DNA from: Actinomycetota bacterium
GTDB taxonomy: Bacteria; Actinomycetota; Actinomycetes; S36-B12; UBA10799
NCBI GenBank assembly: GCA_020636995.1
Contig: JACJWU010000002.1
Span: 248,001 to 312,000 of the forward strand
Reading direction: 5' to 3'
Length of the DNA: 64,000 nt
Every line of letters starts with the position of its first letter. The first letter of the stretch is position 1. Shown in pieces: positions 41,504 to 49,250 of this stretch. A program made the position numbers and the translations under genes. A model generated the notes under the pieces. The model did no database searches, was not told the DNA's origin, and was given only the letters and a program-made list of their open reading frames with translations.

Positions 41504-42354
41504 TGCCGGTGGTGGTGCAGGCCCCCGCCACATCCGCGAATCTCGGCCCCGGTTTCGATTGCCTCGGATTGGCTCTTGATCTACGGGATCGGGTGACGTT
41601 CGCCGCCGCGGACACCACCCGCGTCACCGTCAGGGGGGAGGGCGAAGGGGAGGTGTCGCTCGGCCCTGACCACCTCGTGGTGGCCAGTTTCCGGGCAGCC
41701 TTCGCCGAGTGTGGTCTCGCCGTTCCAGAGGTGGCCGTGACCTGCGAGAACCGGATCCCGCACGGCCGTGGTCTGGGCAGTTCGTCGGCGGCCATCGTGA
41801 CCGGGCTGGTCGCAGCGCGGGCGATGGGCGCACAGATGGACGACGCGGGTTTGCTGGCGCTGGCGACCCGGATCGAAGGGCACCCGGACAACGTGGCGCC
41901 GGCACTACTGGGCGGGTTGACGGTGTCCTGGATGCAGGGCGGGATCGGGCGCGCTGTGCGCCTGGACCCGGCGGTGGGTATAGAGGCGGTGGTCGCCATT
42001 CCGCGGGAGCGTCTGAGCACCGCGACGGCCCGCACCCTGCTGCCGGAGACCGTGCCGTTCGGCGATGCCGTTCATGCGCTGGGTCGGGCAGCACTGGCCG
42101 TTGCGGCCTTCAGTGGGCATCCGGAACACCTGCTCGCGGCCACTGAGGACCGGATCCACCAGGACTACCGCAAGTCCGGCTACCCGCAGTCGTGGGATCT
42201 GGTCCGGGAATGGCGTGCGGCTGGCATCCCCGCAGCGATCTCCGGCGCGGGGCCGACGGTGATCGCCTTCGCCGCCGACGTCGATGTGCCCAGCGGTTGG
42301 CGGCGGGAGGACCTGCGGATCGCTGAGCAGGGAGCCACGGTCACGCAGGTGTGA
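41503..42354 (+). CDS. thrB: Homoserine kinase
   Basis: The 283-residue GHMP kinase has an N-terminal substrate motif (ATSANLGPGFDCLGLAL), the ATP loop IPHGRGLGSSSAAIVTG, and a C-terminal GAGPTVIAF. It phosphorylates homoserine for ThrC. ATG 41503 overlaps the thrC stop (TGATG). It ends 3 bases before the convergent CoA-binding gene. It is slightly shorter than E. coli ThrB but complete in motifs. Confidence 0.95.
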   Translation: MPVVVQAPATSANLGPGFDCLGLALDLRDRVTFAAADTTRVTVRGEGEGEVSLGPDHLVVASFRAAFAECGLAVPEVAVTCENRIPHGRGLGSSSAAIVTGLVAARAMGAQMDDAGLLALATRIEGHPDNVAPALLGGLTVSWMQGGIGRAVRLDPAVGIEAVVAIPRERLSTATARTLLPETVPFGDAVHALGRAALAVAAFSGHPEHLLAATEDRIHQDYRKSGYPQSWDLVREWRAAGIPAAISGAGPTVIAFAADVDVPSGWRREDLRIAEQGATVTQV

Positions 42355-42357
42355 CGC

Positions 42358-42831
42358 TCACACCTCGCGCGGCACCCGGCCGGTGAGTTTCATCATCCTG
42401 CACATCATCCGGTGACCGCCGTCGGAGGCCTTTCCGAACATCAGGGGGCAGCCTCCGTCGATGACCAGCATGCCCGCGTCCCGGCCGATCCGGGTTGCTT
42501 CCTCCGACACGCTGCCCGCACCGAACGACCTGTGCATCCACGCGTAGTGGATGCCGAGCTCAGCCGCTTCTCGCATGGTCCCGGGGGCGTGTTCGGCGCT
42601 GGTTGCGATGACCACCGCGTCGACTCCGTCGGGTATGGACGCAAGATCGGGGTAGGCAGTGTCACCCTCGACCGTCTGAGCGTGGGGGTTCACCGCGAAC
42701 ACTGTGTACCCCCGCTCTCGCAGCCGGGTGTAGACGGCATTGGAACCGTGTCCTTCCGGCTTGCTGGAGACGCCGGTGACGGCGATCCGGGACTGATTCA
42801 GGAACTCGGTTGCGGCCTCTGCGATCTTCAT
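42358..42831 (-). CDS. CoA-binding domain protein (YccU-type)
   Basis: The 157-residue protein is a single CoA-binding Rossmann domain: IAVTGVSSKPEGHGSNAVYTRL, YTVFAVNPHAQTVEGD, VDAVVIATSAEHAPGTM and LVIDGGCPLMFG. Family members bind CoA in crystal structures, but no cellular role is agreed. The loop with MHRSFGAGSVSEEA and the Cys in GGCPLMF are conserved features of the family. It is convergent with thrB and divergent from rho. Confidence 0.85.
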   Translation of the reverse strand: MKIAEAATEFLNQSRIAVTGVSSKPEGHGSNAVYTRLRERGYTVFAVNPHAQTVEGDTAYPDLASIPDGVDAVVIATSAEHAPGTMREAAELGIHYAWMHRSFGAGSVSEEATRIGRDAGMLVIDGGCPLMFGKASDGGHRMMCRMMKLTGRVPREV

Positions 42832-42844
42832 GACGCGCCCTCCT

Positions 42845-43105
42845 CACCGTGTCTCCAGGCTACGCCTGCTGAAGGACACAGGACACGAAGTGCACCCGAT
42901 GGTTCCACCGCAGGTTACGGGGGTGTTACAGTGGCTTCAGCCAGGGCGTTCGAACCGTGGCGATCCATCGGGTCAGATTCCATTGCCCCAATCTCTGCAC
43001 TTGACGCCCTCTGGCTGTACCTGTCCGCTGTGAGCGGTGGTCATCATTTCACCGTTCACCTCGTGGGGCGCACGTCGTCCCGACGTCCATGAAAGGACGT
43101 GTCAG
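42845..43105 (+). promoter_or_regulatory. rho upstream region and long leader
   Basis: This stretch has no convincing gene. TACAGT at 42927-42932 is a candidate -10 box, which would give a leader of about 165 nt. A 53-codon frame from GTG 42931 to TGA 43092 ends just before the rho ribosome-binding site (AAAGGA, 43093-43097). It could be a leader peptide, but nothing else supports it. A long leader is in keeping with the known tendency of rho genes to control themselves by early termination. Confidence 0.4.
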
Positions 43106-44755
43106 TTGACTGACACCACGATCGAAGAACAACCCGCCAGCAAGCGACGCACCGGCCTGTCCGGCATGCTGCTGGCCGACCTGCGCAAGATGGCCGCCGA
43201 CAAGGGCATCTCCGGCGCATCCTCCATGCGCAAGAGCGAACTCATCTCCGCTCTGGGGGGCTCCAACCCCACAGCTGCGCCCAAGAACGAGCAGGCCTCC
43301 GATGCGCCCGCCGAACGGGCCCCCCAGCAGGCTGAGGCCCGCGAGGAGCGCCCGCAGCGCGAGAACCGCCAGGAGTCGCAGGAGAACCGGGAGCAGTCCG
43401 GCGAGAACCGCGAGCAGTCGCAGGAGAACCGCGAAGACTCCGGTCAGAACCGCGGCGGCAACCAGAACCGCGACGGCAACCAGAACCGCGACCGCGAGGG
43501 CGGCAACCGCAACCGGCGCCGCCGGGGTCGCGATCGGAACCGCGACCGGGACCGTCGCCGGGACGATGCGGAGCCAGAGGTCGGCGAGGACGAGGTGCTC
43601 GTGCCTGTGGCCGGCATCCTGGACGTACTCGACAACTACGCGTTCCTGCGCACCACCGGATACCTTCCGGGGCCGACCGACGCCTACCTCAGCCTCGGGT
43701 TGGTGAAGAAGTACGCCCTGCGCAAGGGCGACCATGTGGTGGGCGCCATCCGCCCCCAGCGTGAGAACGAGGGCAACTCCCGCCAGAAGTACAACCCGCT
43801 CGTCCGCATCGACAAGGTCAACGGCCTCGACCCGGACAAGGCGCGCGAGCGCAAGGAGTTCGGCAAGCTCACGCCGCTGTACCCGCAGCAGCGACTGCGG
43901 CTTGAAGGTGAGGCGAGCAACCTCACCACGCGGATCATCGACCTCGTGGCCCCGATCGGCAAGGGGCAGCGCGGTCTGATCGTCTCCCCGCCGAAGGCCG
44001 GCAAGACGATGGTGCTGCAGCGGATCGCGAACGCGATCACCACCAACAACCCTGAGGTGCACCTCATGGTCGTGCTCGTGGACGAGCGCCCGGAAGAGGT
44101 CACCGACATGAAGCGCTCGGTCAAGGGTGAGGTCATCGCCTCGACCTTCGACCGGCCTGCCGACGACCACACGACCGTGGCCGAACTGGCCATCGAGCGC
44201 GCCAAGCGCCTCGTGGAGATGGGCCAGGACGTGGTGGTCCTGCTGGACTCCATGACTCGTCTGGGGCGTGCGTACAACCTGTCCGCCCCGGCCTCCGGAC
44301 GCATCCTGTCCGGTGGTGTGGATTCCGCGGCGCTGTACCCGCCGAAGAAGTTCTTCGGCGCGGCCCGCAACATCGAAGAGGGTGGTTCGCTGACCATCAT
44401 CGCCACCGCACTGGTTGAGACCGGTTCGCGGATGGACGAGGTCATCTTCGAGGAGTTCAAGGGCACCGGCAACATGGAGCTCAAGCTCGACCGGCGCCTC
44501 GCGGACAAGCGTGTGTTCCCGGCCGTCGACGTGGACGCCTCCGGAACCCGCAAGGAAGAGCTCCTGATGAGCAAGGATGAGCTCGCGATCGTCTGGAAGT
44601 TGCGCCGGGTCCTGCATGCCCTGGACACCCTGCAGGGCATCGAGTTGCTCATCAGCAAGTTGCGCGAGACGAACACGAACTACGAGTTCCTGCGTCAGGT
44701 GCAGCAGACCACGCCCGCCGGCCTCGAGGCGGAGGCCCCGACCGGCGACCTGTGA
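43106..44755 (+). CDS. rho: Transcription termination factor Rho
   Basis: The 549-residue hexameric RNA helicase has an N-terminal SAP-like helix domain (LRKMAADKGISGASSMRKSELISAL). A low-complexity insert of roughly 110 residues follows, dominated by Arg, Asn, Gln, Glu and Asp. Next come the cold-shock RNA-binding fold (ILDVLDNYAFLRTTGYLPG) and the ATPase core with Walker A SPPKAGKTMVLQRI and Walker B VVVLLDSMTRL. The Q/R loops are intact. Start is TTG 43106 (TDTTIEEQ), the only plausible start behind the AAAGGA site. Inserts of this type are common in actinobacterial Rho. A strong hairpin follows the gene. Confidence 0.95.
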   Translation: MTDTTIEEQPASKRRTGLSGMLLADLRKMAADKGISGASSMRKSELISALGGSNPTAAPKNEQASDAPAERAPQQAEAREERPQRENRQESQENREQSGENREQSQENREDSGQNRGGNQNRDGNQNRDREGGNRNRRRRGRDRNRDRDRRRDDAEPEVGEDEVLVPVAGILDVLDNYAFLRTTGYLPGPTDAYLSLGLVKKYALRKGDHVVGAIRPQRENEGNSRQKYNPLVRIDKVNGLDPDKARERKEFGKLTPLYPQQRLRLEGEASNLTTRIIDLVAPIGKGQRGLIVSPPKAGKTMVLQRIANAITTNNPEVHLMVVLVDERPEEVTDMKRSVKGEVIASTFDRPADDHTTVAELAIERAKRLVEMGQDVVVLLDSMTRLGRAYNLSAPASGRILSGGVDSAALYPPKKFFGAARNIEEGGSLTIIATALVETGSRMDEVIFEEFKGTGNMELKLDRRLADKRVFPAVDVDASGTRKEELLMSKDELAIVWKLRRVLHALDTLQGIELLISKLRETNTNYEFLRQVQQTTPAGLEAEAPTGDL

Positions 44756-44761
44756 TCCCCC

Positions 44762-44802
44762 GACGAAGGGGCGGCGGCATGCGTGCCGACCGCCCCTTCG
44801 TC
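44762..44802 (+). terminator. Terminator-like hairpin after rho
   Basis: GACGAAGGGGCGG (44762-44774) pairs perfectly with CCGCCCCTTCGTC (44790-44802), starting 6 nt beyond the rho stop codon. Confidence 0.75.
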
Positions 44803-44867
44803 ACGTCGGATGCTCACCCGCTCACCGGTGTGACAACCGCTCGTCGGCGGCGAATATGACTGGCTGA

Positions 44868-44897
44868 TTGACTATATTGTGTGTCACACACTATAGT
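44868..44897 (+). promoter_or_regulatory. padR promoter with 27-bp palindromic operator
   Basis: TTGACT (44868-44873), an 18-nt spacer and TATAGT (44892-44897) form a near-consensus promoter. A palindrome of 27 bp (44871-44897, centre 44884) covers both boxes, with 12 of 13 pairs matching: ACTATA on the left, TGTGTCACACA in the centre, TATAGT on the right. The -10 box ends 7 nt before GTG 44905. The regulator encoded next is the obvious binder. Confidence 0.8.
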
Positions 44898-44904
44898 TGG
44901 ACGC

Positions 44905-45240
44905 GTGGGATCGAACCTTGAGCAACATGAGCAGGAACTGCGCCGCGGCACCGTGGTGTTGGCCTGTCTGCTCATGCTGCGAACGCCGGAGTACGGCTAC
45001 CAGTTGCTTGAGCAGTTGCAGGGCGCCGGCATCGAGGTCGATGCCAACACGCTCTACCCGTTGTTGCGCCGACTGGAGAAGCAGGGCTTCCTGAGCAGTG
45101 AGTGGAACACCGACGAGGCCCGGCCGCGCAAGTACTACGTCACGAGCCCTGAGGGACACGTTGCCGCCGGTTCGCTGAGTTCCGAATGGTCGGCCCTGAA
45201 CGACTCGCTGGTGGCTCTGATGGAGAGGAACACATCATGA
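44905..45240 (+). CDS. PadR-family transcriptional repressor
   Basis: The 111-residue winged-helix protein has RRGTVVLACLLMLRTPEYGYQLLEQL, EVDANTLYPLLRRLEKQGFLSSEW and RPRKYYVTSPEG, all standard for the PadR N-terminal domain. It has only a short C-terminal dimer helix (PadR-s1 type). Such repressors release DNA on binding a drug or other small ligand. It likely represses its own promoter through the 27-bp palindrome just upstream. I place the start at GTG 44905. A GTG at 44881 lies inside the operator and upstream of the predicted transcript start. It overlaps the membrane partner gene as ATGA. Confidence 0.9.
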   Translation: MGSNLEQHEQELRRGTVVLACLLMLRTPEYGYQLLEQLQGAGIEVDANTLYPLLRRLEKQGFLSSEWNTDEARPRKYYVTSPEGHVAAGSLSSEWSALNDSLVALMERNTS

Positions 45241-46151
45241 CGACATTGACGCAGCGCTACGTCCACGCCGCAGTGGCCGGCATTCCCGAGGAGCAGCGCG
45301 ACGACGTCGCCGACGAGTTGAACGCCTCGGTCGCCGACGCCATCGACGATCTTGTGTCCAGTGGTCTGACGCCCGAGGAAGCGGAGTTGCAGGCTCTCAA
45401 CGATCTCGGTGATCCGGCTGTGCTCTCCGAGCGCTTCGGGGGCCGGCCGCGCCACCTCATCGGCCCGGCCTATTTCCCCCAGTACTCGCAGTTGCTGCGC
45501 ACTCTGCTGCTGGTGGTGGTTCCGATCGTCGCGGCTGCTTCCCTCCTGGCACAGGCACTGGCTGGATCCTCCCCGGTGGACGCCGTGCTCACCGTGATCG
45601 GCATCGGCTTCCAGCTCGGGGTGCAGATCGCGTTCTGGGTGACGTTGGTCTTCGCTCTGCTGGAGCGTTCCCACACGCCGGTCCCGAGCGCGGCCTGGTC
45701 CCCGGACGACCTGCCGGAGATCACGGACAGGCGTGTGGGTCTGGGGGAGACGGTCTTCGGGATCTGCGCGCTCACGGTTCTGATCTGGGCGATCCTGTGG
45801 CAGCGCGACCACTGGCTGGTGACGCTGGGCGGTGCCGAGGTGCCCGTGCTCAATGCCGACGTGTGGAGCCCCTGGCTCACGGTGCTGCTGATGGTCCTGC
45901 TGGCGAGCATCGTTCTGGAGATCGTGACGTACCGGGTGGGACACTGGACCGTCGGACTGGCAGCCGTGAACACGGTGCTGAATGTCGCTTTCCTGGGGAT
46001 CGTGATGTGGCTGTGGGCTGCTGAACGCCTGCTCACCCCGGGAGTCGCCGACCTGGTTCCGGGCGGTCTGCTCACGCCGTTGGTGTGGATCGTCGTGGGT
46101 ATCACGGTCTTCGACGCCGTCGAAGGATGGTGGCAGGCGCTGCGCCGGTGA
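45237..46151 (+). CDS. HAAS-domain membrane protein paired with PadR
   Basis: The 304-residue protein starts with a soluble helical segment ([25 protein letters not shown], ending [24 protein letters not shown]). This is the HAAS/DUF1700-like domain regularly encoded beside PadR regulators. Six or so hydrophobic helices follow with no transport signature. The head of the protein is thought to signal to or bind a partner. The actual role is unknown. The 4-nt overlap with padR and the shared promoter make them one unit, inserted between rho and rpmE, which are adjacent in the mycobacterial order. Confidence 0.82.
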   Translation: MTTLTQRYVHAAVAGIPEEQRDDVADELNASVADAIDDLVSSGLTPEEAELQALNDLGDPAVLSERFGGRPRHLIGPAYFPQYSQLLRTLLLVVVPIVAAASLLAQALAGSSPVDAVLTVIGIGFQLGVQIAFWVTLVFALLERSHTPVPSAAWSPDDLPEITDRRVGLGETVFGICALTVLIWAILWQRDHWLVTLGGAEVPVLNADVWSPWLTVLLMVLLASIVLEIVTYRVGHWTVGLAAVNTVLNVAFLGIVMWLWAAERLLTPGVADLVPGGLLTPLVWIVVGITVFDAVEGWWQALRR

Positions 46152-46251
46152 CGATGCCGGGGGAATACCGTTGCCCACCGGCCCGTTACACTCGAAGAGC
46201 CCCGGTTCACGCTGCGCTGTTTCGGCGACCCGGGACCATCTAAGGAGAATC

Positions 46252-46467
46252 ATGAAGCCCGATATCCACCCCGAGTACGTCGAGACCACGGTCACGTGCT
46301 CCTGTGGCAACCAGTTCACCACCCGCAGCACCGCCAAGGACGGCGTGATCCACGCTGAGGTGTGCAACCAGTGCCACCCCTTCTACACCGGCAAGCAGAA
46401 GATTCTGGACACCGGCGGCCGCGTCGCCAAGTTCGAGAAGCGCTTCGGCAAGCAAGCCTCCAAGTAA
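46252..46467 (+). CDS. rpmE: 50S ribosomal protein L31
   Basis: The 71-residue zinc-type L31 has paired cysteines in VTCSCGNQF and [14 protein letters not shown], so this is the C+ form. It sits at the intersubunit bridge of the ribosome. TAAGGAG provides the ribosome-binding site. TTACACT at 46186-46192 may be the -10 region, leaving a leader of about 55 nt that includes a CCCCGGT...ACCCGGG hairpin. prfA begins at the very next base after the stop codon. Confidence 0.96.
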   Translation: MKPDIHPEYVETTVTCSCGNQFTTRSTAKDGVIHAEVCNQCHPFYTGKQKILDTGGRVAKFEKRFGKQASK

Positions 46468-47544
46468 GTGTTCGAGCGGGTCACCGCCCTCGTCGACGAA
46501 CTGCGGGCTCTCGAAGCCGATCTCGCAGATCCCTCCCTGCACTCCGACCCTGCCCGCGCGCGGGCTGTGGGGAAGCGGCATGCCCAGTTGCGCCCGGTCG
46601 TGGAGACCTACGAGCGGTGGGTGACTCTCGGCGAGGACGAGCAGGCTGCGCGTGAACTCGCCGAGGCTGACGCCACCTTCGCGCAGGAGGCCGAGGACCT
46701 CGCCGCCCAACGTGCGCAGGTCGCCGACGACCTCAGTGAGTTGCTGGTGCCGCGCGATCCGCTGGACGACTCCGACGCCATTGTCGAGATCAAGGCTGGC
46801 GAAGGCGGCGACGAATCGGCATTGTTCGCGGGCGACCTGCTGCGGATGTACGAGCGCTACGCCTCGATCCGCGGCTGGCGCATGGAGGTCATCGACCTCG
46901 AGGAGACCAACCTCGGCGGGGTGAAGGACGCCACGATCTCGATCAAGGCCAAGGGGCAGACCGAGGTCGACGACATGCCTTTCGCCCGGCTGAAGTGGGA
47001 AGCCGGTGTACACCGCGTGCAGAGGGTGCCGGTCACGGAGTCGCAGGGTCGCATCCACACGTCGGCGGCCGGGGTGCTCGTCTTCCCGGAGACCGAGGAC
47101 ATCGAGATCACGATCGACCCCAACGACCTGCGCATCGACGTCTACCGCTCCTCGGGTCCGGGCGGTCAGAGCGTGAACACGACCGACTCGGCCGTGCGCA
47201 TCACGCACGTGCCGACGGGCGTGGTCGTCTCCTGCCAGAACGAGAAGTCACAGTTGCAGAACAAGGAACAGGCAATGCGTATCCTGCGCGCTCGCCTGGT
47301 CGCCATCGCCGAGGAGGAGAAGGCGGCGGAGGCCTCTGCCACCCGCAAGGAGCAAGTGCGGACCGTGGACCGATCAGAGCGGATCCGGACCTACAACTTC
47401 CCGGAGAACCGCATCTCCGACCATCGCACGGGGTTCAAGGCCTACAACCTCGACCACGTACTCGCCGGGGAACTCGACCCGGTCATCCAGAGCTGTCTCG
47501 ACGCCGACCTCGCCACGCGCTTGGAGTCGGCGGAGTCTTTGTGA
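46468..47544 (+). CDS. prfA: Peptide chain release factor 1
   Basis: The 358-residue release factor has the catalytic GGQ in [18 protein letters not shown] and the anticodon-like tripeptide region in the standard place ([22 protein letters not shown]). It ends hydrolysis of peptidyl-tRNA at UAA and UAG. GTG 46468 directly follows the rpmE stop, and the gene ends overlapping prmC by 4 nt (GTGA). PrmC methylates the Gln of this GGQ, so the coupling makes sense. Confidence 0.97.
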   Translation: MFERVTALVDELRALEADLADPSLHSDPARARAVGKRHAQLRPVVETYERWVTLGEDEQAARELAEADATFAQEAEDLAAQRAQVADDLSELLVPRDPLDDSDAIVEIKAGEGGDESALFAGDLLRMYERYASIRGWRMEVIDLEETNLGGVKDATISIKAKGQTEVDDMPFARLKWEAGVHRVQRVPVTESQGRIHTSAAGVLVFPETEDIEITIDPNDLRIDVYRSSGPGGQSVNTTDSAVRITHVPTGVVVSCQNEKSQLQNKEQAMRILRARLVAIAEEEKAAEASATRKEQVRTVDRSERIRTYNFPENRISDHRTGFKAYNLDHVLAGELDPVIQSCLDADLATRLESAESL

Positions 47545-48335
47545 GTCTGCGTCGCCAGGTCGCGCTGCGGCTGCGGGCGGCCGGGGTCCCATCGCCGGAC
47601 GCCGACGCCGTCACCCTGATCGAGTTCGTCTCCGGCAATCGGTCGCCCTTCGCCGAGCTCACCGCCGAGCAGACGGCTCAACTGGAGGGTCTGGTGGCCA
47701 AGCGCTGCTGCCGCGTGCCGTTGCAGCATCTCACCGGCAGGGCAGGCTTCCGCTACCTCGATGTCCAGGTCGGTCCCGGGGTGTTCGTCCCACGGCCGGA
47801 GACCGAGGTGCTCGTGGATGTGGCACTGCAGGAGCCCTTCGATCGCGCCATCGATCTGTGCACAGGCAGTGCCGCGATAGCTGTGAGCCTGGCCACGGAG
47901 ACCGGGGCAGAGGTGGTGGCAGTCGAGATCGATCCGCTGGCACTGCAGTGGGCCCGTCGCAACGCGGCCGGGCGGGTCGAGGTCCTGGCAGCCGATGTGT
48001 GCGCGGACGATCTGGCCCATCTCGGCCCGGTCGAGCTGGTGGTCAGCAACCCGCCGTACATCCCGGACGCCATGGTTCCGCGCGATCCGGAAGTGGCGTT
48101 GCACGATCCGCCGGTGGCGCTCTACGGCGGGGTGGACGGGCTTGACGTCGTGCGGTGTGTCGTGGCCCAGGCGAGGCGGCTTCTGCGCCCCGGTGGTCGG
48201 ATGCTGCTCGAGCACGGGGAGTACCAGGGGGCGGACGTGCGCGCTCTGCTCGACGGTTTCGAGGAGGTGCGGACGTGGCAGGATCTCAGCGGCCGCGACC
48301 GGATCACGGGTGGGCGACTGGCCCGGCGTGGGTGA
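47541..48335 (+). CDS. prmC: Release-factor glutamine methyltransferase
   Basis: The 264-residue protein has an N-terminal helical domain for release factor binding ([21 protein letters not shown]), [26 protein letters not shown], a SAM loop in [17 protein letters not shown], and the NPPY catalytic motif in VVSNPPYIP. It N5-methylates the GGQ glutamine of RF1 and RF2. GTG 47541 overlaps prfA. The C-terminal [14 protein letters not shown] is typical. The gap to the convergent sua5-type gene holds an R2 repeat. Confidence 0.95.
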   Translation: MSLRRQVALRLRAAGVPSPDADAVTLIEFVSGNRSPFAELTAEQTAQLEGLVAKRCCRVPLQHLTGRAGFRYLDVQVGPGVFVPRPETEVLVDVALQEPFDRAIDLCTGSAAIAVSLATETGAEVVAVEIDPLALQWARRNAAGRVEVLAADVCADDLAHLGPVELVVSNPPYIPDAMVPRDPEVALHDPPVALYGGVDGLDVVRCVVAQARRLLRPGGRMLLEHGEYQGADVRALLDGFEEVRTWQDLSGRDRITGGRLARRG

Positions 48336-48452
48336 TGGCCCGCCCTGTGCAACGCGTCTGCCTCCTGCTCACCGATGACTCCGGAGTGCGGCGGTACCCC
48401 GGGGCCGCACTGTGGCCGGGGGCCGGAGGACCGCAAGACTGCCGCCATCTGA

Positions 48453-48529
48453 ATCCGTGAGCAGTTCGCAAATCCGGGAGCGGTTCTGATCAACCGGAGT
48501 GCTCACCGATCTACGAAGTGCTCACGGAT
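48453..48529. repeat. R2 element, copy 3
   Basis: This 77-bp element has units at 48453 (ATCCGTGAGC), 48472 (ATCCGGGAGC), 48501 (GCTCACCGAT) and 48520 (GCTCACGGAT). Spacing is the same as in copies 1 and 2. Its right arm overlaps the last codons and TGA stop (48522-48524) of the minus-strand sua5-type gene. Confidence 0.88.
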
Positions 48530-49157
48530 GTTCCCGGGCCAACGCGGCCATGACCTCCCCTGCCGGGATCGCACCCTCCCGCAGCACCTCGACACCCCGC
48601 CGCAGGTCGACCACGGTCGACACGGGCCCCCCGGGCAGTTCACCTCCGTCGAGGCCGATCGACACGCCTTGGCTGTCGCAGGTGCCAAGCGTCGTGGGCG
48701 CCGGCTCGTCCGGCCGTTGCGCCCCCGTGGCGGCCAGGGGACCCACCTCGGCGACCAGCGCCAGCATCCAGGGGTGCAGGGGCATCCGCAGGGCCACAGC
48801 GTCCGACACGCCTGCGGTCCACGCCAGCGACAGCTGCGGCTTGCCGATCAATGTCAGCGGGCCTGGCCAGAACGTGCGCGCCAGGATCTCAGCGTCGCGT
48901 GGAACGCGTCCCCACAACGCATGCATGGTCGTGCGTTTGTGGATGAACACGGGGACCGCCGCGCCCTCGATGACACCACGGACCTCACGCAGTCGCGCCA
49001 CCCCGGACATCGAGAAAGCATCGGTGATCACGGCGTAGTGGAAGTCCGCCGGGGCGAGCACCAGACGACCCGAGCGCATCGCGGTGACGGCCGCACGGGT
49101 CCCGGCGGCCCGCAATCCGGGGTCGTCGCCGGGGTAGGTGCGCATCACGAGCGTCAT
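48522..49157 (-). CDS. Threonylcarbamoyl-AMP synthase (Sua5/YciO/YrdC family)
   Basis: The 211-residue protein has a YrdC fold with AVTAMRSGRLVLAPADFHYAV in place of the usual P-T-D-T-x-Y region, then ILARTFWPGPLTLIG, SDAVALRMPLHP and ATGAQRPDEPAPT. The family makes threonylcarbamoyl-AMP for t6A in tRNAs. The normal LPTDTVYGL motif is altered here to LAPADFHYAV, so catalytic competence should not be assumed. In related genomes the gene lies on the same strand as prmC. Here it is inverted. Its stop codon is contributed by an R2 repeat. ATG 49157 is supported by the conserved start region MRTYP. Confidence 0.78.
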   Translation of the reverse strand: MTLVMRTYPGDDPGLRAAGTRAAVTAMRSGRLVLAPADFHYAVITDAFSMSGVARLREVRGVIEGAAVPVFIHKRTTMHALWGRVPRDAEILARTFWPGPLTLIGKPQLSLAWTAGVSDAVALRMPLHPWMLALVAEVGPLAATGAQRPDEPAPTTLGTCDSQGVSIGLDGGELPGGPVSTVVDLRRGVEVLREGAIPAGEVMAALAREHP

Positions 49158-49250
49158 TCTGACATCGCTACACAGATCCCACCGCGCCTCACCCGAGCCG
49201 TGAGCGGCCCCCCGTACACTTGTCAGCAGTCCGTCGTCACAGGAGTGTCC

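Noticed and set aside
43049..44617. 522-codon minus-strand frame opposite rho
   Set aside because: Shadow frame containing low-complexity Val/Ala runs that mirror the Rho insert.
48335..48460. 41-codon frame starting at the prmC stop codon
   Set aside because: No recognisable motif or ribosome-binding site, and its end falls inside an R2 repeat.
49158..49250. Glycine riboswitch before glyA
   Set aside because: The 93-nt gap has a promoter-like box and a ribosome-binding site but no paired aptamer structure that I can see.
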